DNA of 64,000 nucleotides, from the NCBI RefSeq assembly GCF_016865445.1, contig NZ_AP024412.1, forward strand, positions 1,240,001 through 1,304,000, in the 5' to 3' direction. Numbering within the stretch: the first letter of the stretch is position 1; each line of letters opens with the position of its first letter. Origin of the DNA: Mariniplasma anaerobium. Its GTDB lineage: Bacteria; Bacillota_I; Bacilli_A; Acholeplasmatales; Acholeplasmataceae. Below, in pieces: positions 26,133 to 35,195 of the stretch. The position numbers and the translations under genes were made by a program. Under the pieces are notes generated by a model. The model was not told the origin of the DNA. It ran no database searches and saw nothing but the letters and a program-made list of their open reading frames with translations.

Positions 26133-27977
26133 ATGAAATCTTATAAAAGTTTTATTGTACTTTGTTTAGATATCTTTGTGATATTTGTTGGTTTTACTAT
26201 GGCTCTTTTCTTAAAAGATGAGTTTGTTTTTTATCCTGAAGACTTTCTTAGCTTGTTAAAAAAGTTTCCTTTTATAATTTTCACTTATCTAATCTTGTTT
26301 TATTTTTTAGGAATGTACAAAAGTGTTTGGAAATATGTCTCATTTGAATAAGCTATTCGTGGTGTAACTGCGAATTTTATAGCTATTAATTTATCATATT
26401 TAATATTGATGATGTTTAAGCTTGATTACTTTCAGTATAATTTATATGCGATTGCCTTTTTTACTGTTTCGACTCTAACACTTGGAACAAGACTAAGTTA
26501 TCGTACATATAAGTATTATTTATCACACTGGAAGACTTCATCCTCACTAGATAGAACGTTAATTATTGGCGCAGGGAACGCAGGCATTTTACTTTTTGAT
26601 GAAATATCTAAAAATCCTAAGTTCAATATGAGAGTAATTGGTTTTATTGATGACAATGACAAATTAGCAGGCAAAACAATCAGAGGAATTCCTGTGCTTG
26701 GAACAACAGATGATTTAAGTGAGGTTGTTTTTAAATATAAGGCAGTTGTAACTGTTATCGCAATTCCAAGTCTTGGTATAAAAGATACTACGGAACTAAT
26801 TAATAAAGTTGAGTTAACTGGAAGTAAAATCAAATTGATGCCACCATTTTATGAAATGGTGGGGAGTAAAGAAAGTTTAGTTAAATTAAGAGATGTTGAT
26901 ATTGTCGACTTGCTTGGTAGAAAACCGATTTACTTAGATGAAGTTGGGATTAAAGAATATATTGATTCTAAAACAATTGTTGTTACTGGTGGTGGAGGAT
27001 CTATTGGATCTGAACTATGTCGACAACTTATAAGGTTTAACCCAAAAAAAATCATAATTATTGACATTTATGAAAATGGTGTATATGATCTTCAAATGGA
27101 ATTTGAAAGAATGTATCGATTAGATTCTTGTTCATTTAAACCTGAGATAATTGTTTTAATAGCTAGTGTAAGAGATGAATTAAGAATCGATGAAATATTT
27201 AAAGAGTACAAGCCAGATGTAGTATTCCATGCAGCGGCACACAAACACGTGCCATTAATGGAAGTTAGTCCAAAGGAAGCAATTAAGAATAATATTTTAG
27301 GAACTTATAATGTTTCTAATATGGCGGATAAACATAAAGTAAAGAAATTTGTCTTTATTTCCACTGATAAAGCAGTAAATCCAACTAATGTCATGGGAGC
27401 GAAAAAAAGATTCGCAGAGCGAATCGTTATGGCTCTTAATGAAGAAAGTTATACTGATTTTGCAGCTGTACGATTTGGAAATGTTCTTGGTAGTAATGGT
27501 TCGGTAATCCCTTTATTTCAGAAGCAAATTGCTGAAGGTGGACCAGTGACAGTTACTCATCCTGAAATTATTAGATACTTTATGACAATCTCTGAAGCAT
27601 GCCAACTTGTGATACAAGCTGGAGCATACGCCAAAGGAGGAGAATTGTTTGTTTTAGATATGGGAGAACCTGTTAAAATTCTTGATTTAGCTGAAAAGTT
27701 AATTAGGCTGTCTGGATTAGAACCATATAGAGATATTGAGATTGAATTTACTGGGCTAAGACCTGGTGAAAAGATGTTTGAAGAGTTGTTAGTTGATTAT
27801 TCAAAAGCACATAAAACAGAAAATGAAAAGATATTTGTAGAACCGGTTTTGGCAGAAAAAAAATATAATGTTTTAGAAGAAATGGCGAATATTGATTCGG
27901 CATTATGTAAAAGTTCAAATGGAACTGCTGTAAAGTTGTTAAAACAATATGTTACAACATATAAAAATGGTGATTAG
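26133..27977 (+). pseudogene. CapD/FlaA1-like NDP-sugar 4,6-dehydratase, interrupted by an in-frame TAA
   Basis: The region encodes a full-length (about 614 codons) membrane-bound polysaccharide dehydratase in one frame, except for a TAA at 26349-26351 (codon 73). Before the stop are three hydrophobic segments. After it the same frame continues with AIRGVTANF, the fourth segment, a nucleotide-binding loop IIGAGNAGILL and the catalytic SDR domain: TGGGGSIGSELCRQ, the STDKAVNPTNVMGAKK active-site block (Met-x3-Lys form) and the closing LRPGEKMFEEL. A single base change from GAA or CAA would explain the TAA. The downstream part has no good ribosome site at the TTG/ATG near 26406. Either the gene is dead, or the stop is a sequencing error, or it is read through. 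Confidence 0.8.
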
Positions 27978-28015
27978 TAAAAATCTTACTTTATACTTAT
28001 CAAAAAATAATCAGA

Positions 28016-28477
28016 TTTTCATAGCCACGTTCATCAGTTTCATGAAGATGATGTATTTCGCTTACCACAGTCCATGTCAAAGGGTCTGGGGTCCAATGAT
28101 AAAATTACGATTTTTTACTGATTTTCCTTTGATTTTTCAAAACGATATTCAAGACATAAAAAGTGACTTCCACGTCTTAGTTGAGACATTTTCATAGCCA
28201 CGTACATTGGTTTCATAAGGACCGACAGTTCTAACTAAAGGGTCAGGGCAACAAGTATAATAAACTTCATACTGGCATACGTCACCAGTATGAAAATGAC
28301 GTATGTGACTCACAACAGTCTATCCCAAAGGGTTAAGGGGATTCATCTACTGTACTAGATTTATCAACAATTTTAAGAAGTTTTTGTGATAGTAAATTGA
28401 CAGAAAAATCAGATAATTCTAGTCTGTTTTCATAATAACAGACAGTTCAAAGTATTGATTTTCATAGCCACATACAG
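28016..28477. repeat. Degenerate dispersed repeats in a 500-base non-coding stretch
   Basis: Between the broken capD and birA there is no long gene on either strand. TTTTCATAGCCAC followed by RT-x-CAT recurs at 28016, 28189 and 28459. A second block, ACAGTC-like followed by CAAAGGGT and G-rich bases, recurs at 28067-28091, 28225-28248 and 28315-28340. Read on the minus strand two copies give similar peptides (DPL-x-x-TV...GYEN), but a third copy has a stop in this frame. An inverted repeat CATACTGG / CCAGTATG lies at 28268-28293. Origin unknown. Confidence 0.55.
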
Positions 28478-28588
28478 TCATTCATGGTGCCCCGAGGCAT
28501 CAAACAATTCAAATACTAAAACTCCTAGACCAAAACTAACTATATACAACACTAATACAATCCATAAATCTCTTTTTTTATGATTCAT
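28478..28588 (-). CDS. Small single-helix membrane protein (36 residues)
   Basis: Short frame of 36 codons from ATG to TGA. It starts with charged NHKKRD, then one hydrophobic segment of about 21 residues (LWIVLVLYIVSFGLGVLVFEL), and ends in DASGHHE. Support comes from its signals: GAGGGG lies six bases before the ATG, and a perfect extended -10 (TGATATAAT, 28613-28621) lies 25 bases further up. It overlaps the edge of the repeat region. No homologue is recognised and the function is unknown. Confidence 0.55.
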   Translation of the reverse strand: MNHKKRDLWIVLVLYIVSFGLGVLVFELFDASGHHE

Positions 28589-28612
28589 ATATATCCCCTC
28601 AATTCTTTTTTT

Positions 28613-28621
28613 ATTATATCA
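28613..28621 (-). promoter_or_regulatory. Extended -10 promoter of the small membrane protein
   Basis: Minus-strand TGATATAAT, placed between the end of birA (28649) and the small membrane gene; its -35 side lies in the non-coding gap. Confidence 0.55.
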
Positions 28622-28648
28622 TGAAATCCAAGATGAACATACACATTT

Positions 28649-29170
28649 TTATATTATTTGATAACGACCTAACATGGTATTCATTAGTTCATCAAATAAT
28701 GATTGGATATCAAAAGTCTTATGAAGAATTTTTTTCATAGATATTGCGTTTAAGGACTGAAAATCAACTTGATTGACATTTAATCCTATGCCAATCACGA
28801 CATAATCAAGAGATTCTTGAGTTGTTCTTGATTCAAATAAAATTCCACATATCTTTTGATTATCAATATAAATATCATTAGGATTTTTAAATTTGGGATC
28901 AAGTTGATAAGATGTTAAAAAATCAATCAGACTTGTGACAATCCATTGTTTCAAATCATTCATTTGATTTATATGTAAATCTTTTAGTAAAATACTAAAC
29001 AAAATATTTTCATCTTTATTTGATGACCATACTCTATCATATTGTCCTCTTCCATTGATTTGATAGTTTGTTTTGATGATTGTAAAATGAGAAAAAGAGC
29101 TAAAATGCTCTTTTAATAAATCGCTTGTAGATTTTATTTCATCAAATGAAAGTAGTGTATAACTAATCAT
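28649..29170 (-). CDS. birA: Biotin--protein ligase, minimal form
   Basis: Enzyme that attaches biotin to the lysine of the AccB domain. At 173 residues it is shorter than usual: the N-terminal DNA-binding domain is absent and the C-terminal SH3-like domain appears missing. The catalytic core is clear: GRGQYDRVWSS as the biotinyl-AMP loop, KNPNDIYI where KWPNDI is usual (Asn replaces Trp), KICGIL and GIGLNVN. It is the last gene of the lipid operon and overlaps fabZ by 4 bases (ATGA). Co-transcription with accB, its substrate, makes sense. Without an HTH it cannot act as the biotin repressor. Confidence 0.85.
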   Translation of the reverse strand: MISYTLLSFDEIKSTSDLLKEHFSSFSHFTIIKTNYQINGRGQYDRVWSSNKDENILFSILLKDLHINQMNDLKQWIVTSLIDFLTSYQLDPKFKNPNDIYIDNQKICGILFESRTTQESLDYVVIGIGLNVNQVDFQSLNAISMKKILHKTFDIQSLFDELMNTMLGRYQII

Positions 29171-29592
29171 TGTCCTATTGCAAAAGAGATATCAACTTCA
29201 CAAACCAAATCATTGTTTACATAAGCTTTTCCTGAACCAAAACCAAATGCACCTTTTATTCTTGTAACTTCACAATGAAGATATAGTAAATCACCTGGTA
29301 CAACACTTTTTCTAAATTTCGCATTTTTTATACCAGTAAAATATGCGATTTTTCCTTTATATTTTTCATCAGATAGCAAAATTACTGCACCAACTTGTGC
29401 AAGTGACTCAACTAAAATAACACCTGGTACTACAGGTTTTTTTGGAAAATGCCCTTTGAAATAAAACTCTTCTTCAGTAACATGTTTAATACCAGTTGCT
29501 TTTTGCGCATCTAATTCTATAATCTCATCTAAAAATAAAAACGGATCTCTATGAGGAATAATTGCTTTAATTTCTTCTAAATTCAATTTCAT
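29167..29592 (-). CDS. fabZ: 3-hydroxyacyl-ACP dehydratase FabZ
   Basis: A 141-residue hot-dog-fold enzyme that removes water from 3-hydroxyacyl-ACP in fatty acid elongation. The catalytic His lies in GHFPKKPVVPGV near residue 48 and the partner acid in LVESLAQVGA near 62. IIPHRDPFLFLDEI at the N terminus is diagnostic of FabZ. It overlaps both neighbours, fabF and birA, by ATGA. No fabA or fabM is seen in the window, so how unsaturated chains are made, if at all, is not shown here. Confidence 0.95.
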   Translation of the reverse strand: MKLNLEEIKAIIPHRDPFLFLDEIIELDAQKATGIKHVTEEEFYFKGHFPKKPVVPGVILVESLAQVGAVILLSDEKYKGKIAYFTGIKNAKFRKSVVPGDLLYLHCEVTRIKGAFGFGSGKAYVNNDLVCEVDISFAIGQ

Positions 29593-30830
29593 AATGACAC
29601 CTTCTTAAAGATAACTGCAGCATTTTGACCACCAAAACCAATATTTATATTCATCCCATAAGTTAACTCTTTTTTAACAAAATGATTTGGCGTATAATTT
29701 AAATCACATTCAGGATCAATTTCTTTTAAATGTATGGTCGGGGGTATCAAGGATGTTTGTATGGCTTTAATAACTGCGATAGACTCAATTGCTCCTGCAG
29801 CACCTAATGCATGACCTGTCATTGATTTTGTAGAACTTATTTGAACATTGTAAGCATGTTCTTTTAAAGCATTCTTAAATCCTAGAGTTTCTAATTTATC
29901 ATTTAGGATAGTTGATGTACCATGTGCATTAATATAACCTAGGTCTTCGGGTTTAAGTTTAGCATCTTCTAAAGCTATTCTAATGCATTCGGTAATACCT
30001 GTAGCTTTTTCATCTGGAGCTGTCATATGAAATGCATCAGCTGTTGTACCATAACCAACGATTTCAGATAAAATTTTAGCGCCTCGAGCAGTTGCATGTT
30101 CATAACTTTCTAAGACTAAAATACCAGCACCTTCAGCAATCACGAAACCTGCTCTAGTTTTATCAAAAGGTCTAGATGCATATTCTGGGTCATTTGAAGT
30201 ATCAAGAGCCCTTAAACTAGCAAATCCACCTATACCTAAATCATTGACTGGTGCTTCTGATCCTCCAGCAAATGCTAAATCAAGATATCCATCTCTAATA
30301 TATCTAAAAGCTTCACCAATTGAATTGGTTGCTGCAGAACATGCAGTAACCATTGGAAGATTTGGACCTTGAGCATGATATTTGATGCCAATTTTTGCAC
30401 CAACCATATTAATAATTGAGTTTGGTATAAAAAATGGAGATATTCTATCTTGTCCTCGTGTTACTGATGTTTTTGCTTCTTCAAAGATAGTTGTGAGTCC
30501 ACCAATACCACTGCCAACAAATGTTCCAAACTTAAATGGATTTACTTTGTCTAAATCAAGTTTTGATTGAGTAAATGCCTCATGTGCAGCAACTAAAGCT
30601 AGATTAGTTACTCTGTCTGCTCTTTTAATTTCTTTTTTATCTATATATTTTTCAAAATCTAAATTTTTAACTTCTCCAGCTAATTGGACTTTCCAATTGC
30701 TTGCATCATATAAGGTAATAAAATCAATACCATTCTTACCTTCAACAAGTGCTTTAAAAGATGACTCAACATCATTTCCTACTGGAGAAACTAATCCCAT
30801 CCCAGTAATAACTACTCTTCGTTTTTCCAT
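29589..30830 (-). CDS. fabF: 3-oxoacyl-ACP synthase II
   Basis: Condensing enzyme of 413 residues for chain elongation, of usual FabF length. The Cys-His-His triad is present: TACSAATNSIGEA (Cys near 165), NAHGTSTILND (His near 305) and TGHALGAAGA (His near 340). The N-terminal VVITGMGLVSPVGND is typical. It starts right at the end of fabG (adjacent bases) and overlaps fabZ by 4. Confidence 0.96.
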   Translation of the reverse strand: MEKRRVVITGMGLVSPVGNDVESSFKALVEGKNGIDFITLYDASNWKVQLAGEVKNLDFEKYIDKKEIKRADRVTNLALVAAHEAFTQSKLDLDKVNPFKFGTFVGSGIGGLTTIFEEAKTSVTRGQDRISPFFIPNSIINMVGAKIGIKYHAQGPNLPMVTACSAATNSIGEAFRYIRDGYLDLAFAGGSEAPVNDLGIGGFASLRALDTSNDPEYASRPFDKTRAGFVIAEGAGILVLESYEHATARGAKILSEIVGYGTTADAFHMTAPDEKATGITECIRIALEDAKLKPEDLGYINAHGTSTILNDKLETLGFKNALKEHAYNVQISSTKSMTGHALGAAGAIESIAVIKAIQTSLIPPTIHLKEIDPECDLNYTPNHFVKKELTYGMNINIGFGGQNAAVIFKKVSL

Positions 30831-31574
30831 CTACATCACCATCCCGCCGTCAACAACTAATGTTTGACCTGTTATATAATTTGCTAAATCACTTGCTAAA
30901 AATGAAACCATGTTACCAACGTCTTCTGGCTTACCCATGCGTTTTAACGGTATATTATCAAGATATGCTTTGACAAGATTTTCATCCAGAAATGCTGTCA
31001 TATCCGTTTCTATAAACCCTGGACAAATCGCATTAACTGTAACTGATCTACTTGCCAATTCTCTAGCAAGAGATTTTGTAAATCCTATTAATCCTGCTTT
31101 TGAAGCACTATAATTTGTTTGTCCTATATTACCTATTAAACCTGTTACACTAGATATATTTATCACTCTACCATGAGGTGATTTTAATAAATACTTAGCT
31201 GCGTGCTTACTCATATTCCAAGCACCTTTTAAATTTGTGTTTAAAACTTTATCATAGTCTTCTTCTTTCATACGTAAGATAAGTTTATCTTCAGTTACTC
31301 CTGCATTATTAACTAAAATATCTAATCTTTGAAATTCATTAATACAAGCTTCTACTAATTTTTTTGATTCATCAAAGTTTGATATATCTGCTTGGACAGC
31401 TAAAGCTTTTGAGCCTAGTTGTTCTATTTCTTTAACTAAAGATAAAGCTTTATCAACACTTCTATTATAGTTAACTACAACATATGCTCCTTTTTTAGCT
31501 AGTGCTAGTGATATAGTTCTACCTATACCTGATGCACCTCCGGTAACGATTGCGACTCTATTTTGTAAATCCAT
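30831..31574 (-). CDS. fabG: 3-oxoacyl-ACP reductase FabG
   Basis: NADPH-dependent short-chain reductase, 247 residues. It has the TGGASGIGRTIS cofactor loop, NNAGVTED, the catalytic Ser in INISSVTG, NYSASKAG with the Tyr-x3-Lys pair, and the C-terminal GQTLVVDGGMVM common in FabG. The gene overlaps the end of fabD by 17 bases and directly touches fabF. It reduces the 3-oxo group formed by FabH and FabF. Confidence 0.95.
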   Translation of the reverse strand: MDLQNRVAIVTGGASGIGRTISLALAKKGAYVVVNYNRSVDKALSLVKEIEQLGSKALAVQADISNFDESKKLVEACINEFQRLDILVNNAGVTEDKLILRMKEEDYDKVLNTNLKGAWNMSKHAAKYLLKSPHGRVINISSVTGLIGNIGQTNYSASKAGLIGFTKSLARELASRSVTVNAICPGFIETDMTAFLDENLVKAYLDNIPLKRMGKPEDVGNMVSFLASDLANYITGQTLVVDGGMVM

Positions 31575-32508
31575 GTATTTTTAACCATCCTTTCACAGTT
31601 TCATAAGATTCAATTTGATCAAAATTGATCACTTCAATTTCTGGTTCAATTTTTTTAATAAGATTTGTTAAAACCTTACCAGGTCCTATTTCTAAAATAT
31701 GAGTGATGCCATCTTTTTTCATATTAAGAATTGATTCTCTAAATTTAACTTCGTTAATCATTTGTTTTTCAATATGTTTTAATATATCCTCATCATTTAA
31801 TACTTTTGCATCCAAATTCATATAGATGGCTATATTGGATTTTGAGGGTGTTAATTTTGGATTATTATTCATTTCTAGAATAAGTTTTTTACTTGCTGAT
31901 TCCATTAAATTCGTATGAAATGCCCCACTAGTTTTTAATTCTATAACTCTTCTAGCTCCTGCTTCTTTTAAAAGCGAAATTGCTTTTAAAACCAATGCTT
32001 CTTCTCCAGAAATCACATATTGATTTGGTGAATTATCATTTGCAATATCTATTACTCCTTGATCTTGAAGAGAAAGACAAACAGATTTCACTTGATCTTT
32101 TTCTAGACCAATAACTGCTGCCATTAATCCTTTAGTTTTTTGTGCATCCTGATCCATGAATTCTGCTCTTTTTGCAATGATTACTAAAAGTTGTTCAAAA
32201 TCAAAAACTTTTGATGCATAATATGCACTATATTCTCCTAAAGAAAAACCTAATAAAGCTTGAACATTTGGATTTAATTTACTAATCATATCATAGCCGA
32301 AGATAGATTTTAGCGCAACCAATGGTTGAGTATATTTTGTTTGATTGATAAGTTTTTCATCTTTTAAAACATCACATACATTAAAACCTAATATATTTGA
32401 TGCAATGTTTGCCATGTCTTCATATGTTTTTAATGACTCAATATAATCAAGTCCCATATTTTGATACTGACTTCCTTGTCCTGAAAAACATATTGCTAAT
32501 TTATTCAT
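31558..32508 (-). CDS. fabD: Malonyl-CoA:ACP transacylase
   Basis: A 316-residue acyltransferase that loads malonyl groups on acyl carrier protein. The N-terminal CFSGQGSQYQNMG and the nucleophile elbow GFSLGEYSAYY (Ser near 92) are diagnostic. The catalytic His is in TSGAFHTNLME near 199. The start shares one base with the fabK stop. Its substrate comes from the acetyl-CoA carboxylase encoded upstream in the same operon; the carrier protein gene acpP is not in the window. Confidence 0.94.
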   Translation of the reverse strand: MNKLAICFSGQGSQYQNMGLDYIESLKTYEDMANIASNILGFNVCDVLKDEKLINQTKYTQPLVALKSIFGYDMISKLNPNVQALLGFSLGEYSAYYASKVFDFEQLLVIIAKRAEFMDQDAQKTKGLMAAVIGLEKDQVKSVCLSLQDQGVIDIANDNSPNQYVISGEEALVLKAISLLKEAGARRVIELKTSGAFHTNLMESASKKLILEMNNNPKLTPSKSNIAIYMNLDAKVLNDEDILKHIEKQMINEVKFRESILNMKKDGITHILEIGPGKVLTNLIKKIEPEIEVINFDQIESYETVKGWLKIHGFTK

Positions 32509-33440
32509 TACAACACTTCCAAACTGTCTTTATATGCGTTAACACCATCAAAAAGGCTTTCTAAAACTTCTTTAACAGTTCTAATTTCATGAATTAACCC
32601 ACTGATTTGACCAGCCATAATAGATCCTGTTTGCATGTCTCCATCAAAGACTGCTCTTCTAAGTGAACCTAGAGTCATTTTTTCTAATTCTTCTAAGTTG
32701 ATACCTTGTTGAGATAACTCATTGTATTTAACAGCCATAGGATTTTTTAAAACACGAACAGGTGCCTTAGTTTGTCTTCCTGTAACTATAGAATCTATAT
32801 CTTTTGATTTAACAATCCAATTTTTATAATTATCATGTATTGGACATTCTTTAGTTGCTAATAAGACAGTTCCTATTTGAATGCCTTTTGCACCAAGTGC
32901 AAAAGCAGCTAATACTCCTCTTTGATCTGCAATACCTCCAGCAGCAATCACTGGAATATCAATTTGATCTACAACTTGAGGAACAAGTGCCATTGTTGTT
33001 AATTCTCCAATATGTCCGCCTGCTTCGGTACCTTCACAAATAACTGCATCAGCACCCATTCTTTGCATTCTTTTAGCTAGAGCAACAGATGGTACAACTG
33101 GAATAACTATCATATCATGTGCTTTCCATTGTTCCATATAAATCCCTGGACTTCCTGCACCTGTTGTAACAATTTTTACACCTTCGTCAATAACAAGTTG
33201 TGCAAGATCTTTTGCATGAGGACTCATTAACATTATATTAACACCAAAAGGCTTATTTGTTAATGTTTTCATTTTTTGTATTTCTTGACGTACCCATTCT
33301 TTATCATATCCACCCGCTCCAATTAAACCTAAACCTCCAGCATTTGATACAGCTGAAGCTAGTTGTGCGGTTGCAATATTAGCCATTCCACCTTGAATAA
33401 CTGGATATTTTGTTTTTAATAATTCACAAATATTTTTCAT
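32508..33440 (-). CDS. fabK: FMN-dependent enoyl-ACP reductase II
   Basis: A 310-residue TIM-barrel flavoenzyme that reduces enoyl-ACP, the last step of each elongation cycle. It has the family opening IQGGMANIATAQLASAVSNAGG, the active-site CEGTEAGGHIG with its His, and the FMN phosphate loop AAGGIADQRG followed by GAKGIQIGT. Nitronate monooxygenases share the fold, but its position between fabH and fabD makes FabK the clear reading. No fabI is in the window. FabK enzymes are insensitive to triclosan. Confidence 0.93.
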   Translation of the reverse strand: MKNICELLKTKYPVIQGGMANIATAQLASAVSNAGGLGLIGAGGYDKEWVRQEIQKMKTLTNKPFGVNIMLMSPHAKDLAQLVIDEGVKIVTTGAGSPGIYMEQWKAHDMIVIPVVPSVALAKRMQRMGADAVICEGTEAGGHIGELTTMALVPQVVDQIDIPVIAAGGIADQRGVLAAFALGAKGIQIGTVLLATKECPIHDNYKNWIVKSKDIDSIVTGRQTKAPVRVLKNPMAVKYNELSQQGINLEELEKMTLGSLRRAVFDGDMQTGSIMAGQISGLIHEIRTVKEVLESLFDGVNAYKDSLEVL

Positions 33441-33448
33441 ACAATCTC

Positions 33449-34381
33449 CTATAGGCTAAACAATGCACTACCATAAGTAAAGCCACCACCAAAGCCAACT
33501 AAGATAATTTTTTTGTTTTCCTGATTTTCTTCACTCATATATTCATCTAAAGCTATTGGAATACTTGCAGCCGATGTATTTCCATATTCTTCTAAGTTTA
33601 TTTTGAATTTTTCCATTGGAATATCCATTGCTTTTGACACTGATTGAATAATTCTCATATTTGCTTGATGTGGAATAATTCTATCGATTTGATCAATCGT
33701 TAAATTTGCATCTTTTAATACCTTTTGGATGCTTTTTTGCATAATATCAACTGCAAATAAGAAAACCTTTCTACCGTCCATTTTAATATGTTTAACGACG
33801 GTTAATGCGTCGGTTTCATCGATTTTTGCAGCATTATAAAAATATGCTTGTCTGTTTTCCTCTTCACTAGGCTCAATAAGTAGTGCACCTGCACCATCAC
33901 CAAATAAAACACAAGTATTTCTATCTTCATAATTAGTGATTCGAGTTAACTTTTCAGCACCAATAACAATCGCTGCTTTAAATTTACCAGATGACAACAT
34001 CATGGATGCAACTTCAAGGCCATAAACAAAACCTGTACATGCAGCATTTATGTCAAAGCTCATGCAATCATGCTTTATGCCTAATTTCTTTTGCACAAAG
34101 TTAGCAACAGATGGTGTCATTTGATCACCTGTAATAGATGCCACAATGATTAAATCTATATCTTCTATATTATATTTAGATTTATCAAGTGCATCTTTAG
34201 CAGCAAGATAAGCCATATCACTGGTTTCTTCATCTCTTGCTTTATGTCTTCTAATAATCCCTGTTCTAGATACAATCCATTCATGATTGGTATCTACCAA
34301 TTTTTCTAAATCTTGATTTGTTATGACATCTTTTGGAATATATTTTCCACTAGATATTATCTTGATCTTCGCTTGAGTCAT
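33449..34381 (-). CDS. fabH: 3-oxoacyl-ACP synthase III
   Basis: Initiating condensing enzyme, 310 residues, joining an acyl-CoA primer to malonyl-ACP. Catalytic residues are in DINAACTGFVYGL (Cys near 112), PHQANMRI (His near 238) and GNTSAASIP (Asn near 268). The start is set at the ATG at 34381, where AAGGAG lies six bases upstream. A frame 16 codons longer would reach further into accA and has no ribosome site. The gene overlaps the end of accA by 32 bases. Confidence 0.94.
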   Translation of the reverse strand: MTQAKIKIISSGKYIPKDVITNQDLEKLVDTNHEWIVSRTGIIRRHKARDEETSDMAYLAAKDALDKSKYNIEDIDLIIVASITGDQMTPSVANFVQKKLGIKHDCMSFDINAACTGFVYGLEVASMMLSSGKFKAAIVIGAEKLTRITNYEDRNTCVLFGDGAGALLIEPSEEENRQAYFYNAAKIDETDALTVVKHIKMDGRKVFLFAVDIMQKSIQKVLKDANLTIDQIDRIIPHQANMRIIQSVSKAMDIPMEKFKINLEEYGNTSAASIPIALDEYMSEENQENKKIILVGFGGGFTYGSALFSL

Positions 34382-35195
34382 TGTTTTCTCCTTCTTCGCT
34401 ATAAATGCCGATACTTCTGAATTTTTCATATCTGTTTTTAAGCAAACTATCTTTATTTTGTTTCATTAATTTTGTAAGATTAGTACCTAAATGTTTCTTT
34501 AACTGTTCAATGCCATATAAAGGATTTTCATGAAGTCCTTCTTTTTCTAAAATAATCTGATCAATAACATTAAACGCTAATAAATCTTTAGCAGTAAGTT
34601 TCATCATTGTTGCTGCTTTTTCAGCTTGTTGACTGTCTTTGAATAAAATTGACGCAAATCCTTCTGGAGATAAAATTGAATAAATTGCATTTTCAAACAT
34701 CATGATGTAATCACCTACACCTATTGCAAGTGCTCCACCAGATCCACCTTCACTTAATATGATTACAAGAATAGGAACTCTTAATTTCATCATCTCAAAT
34801 ATATTATATGCAATAGCCCTAGCTTGTCCTCTTTCTTCAGCTTCAATGCCTGGGTAGGCACCTGGAGTATCTATAATGGTAATAATCGGTCGATTAAATT
34901 TTTCTGCCTGTTTCATCAATCTTATTGCTTTTCTATATCCTTCTGGATGAGGCATACCAAAATTATGCTTTATCTTATCTTCGGTATCTTTCCCTTTTTC
35001 TTCTGCAATAATCGTTATAGGAATTGCATTGCATTTTGCAATGCCTCCAATAATGGATTGATCATCTTTGAATAATCGATCACCTTTCATTTCAATAAAA
35101 TCAGTAAACAATAAGTCTATAAGTGTTCTTGAAGTCATGCGTTTAGGATGTCTAGCTAATTTTACAATTTCCCACGCTGTTTTTTTCTGACTCAT
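34350..35195 (-). CDS. accA: Acetyl-CoA carboxylase carboxyltransferase, alpha subunit
   Basis: A 281-residue subunit of the carboxyltransferase that moves CO2 from biotin to acetyl-CoA. Conserved blocks are LARHPKRMTSRTLIDLLF, the GMPHPEGYRKAIRLM stretch, DTPGAYPGIEAEERGQ and SEGGSGGALAIGVGD. It is somewhat shorter than the roughly 320 residues common in other bacteria, mainly at the N terminus. It overlaps accD by ATGA, and AccA-AccD form a heterotetramer. Confidence 0.94.
   Translation of the reverse strand: MSQKKTAWEIVKLARHPKRMTSRTLIDLLFTDFIEMKGDRLFKDDQSIIGGIAKCNAIPITIIAEEKGKDTEDKIKHNFGMPHPEGYRKAIRLMKQAEKFNRPIITIIDTPGAYPGIEAEERGQARAIAYNIFEMMKLRVPILVIILSEGGSGGALAIGVGDYIMMFENAIYSILSPEGFASILFKDSQQAEKAATMMKLTAKDLLAFNVIDQIILEKEGLHENPLYGIEQLKKHLGTNLTKLMKQNKDSLLKNRYEKFRSIGIYSEEGENNDSSEDQDNI

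Noticed and set aside
27949-28197. Plus-strand open frame of 82 codons after capD
   Set aside because: It starts inside the capD end, has no ribosome site, its product resembles nothing, and it runs through the repeat region.
28016-28477. Possible CRISPR array
   Set aside because: Copies are imperfect, spaced irregularly (173 and 270 bases) and not of constant length; there are no spacers of equal size and no cas genes.
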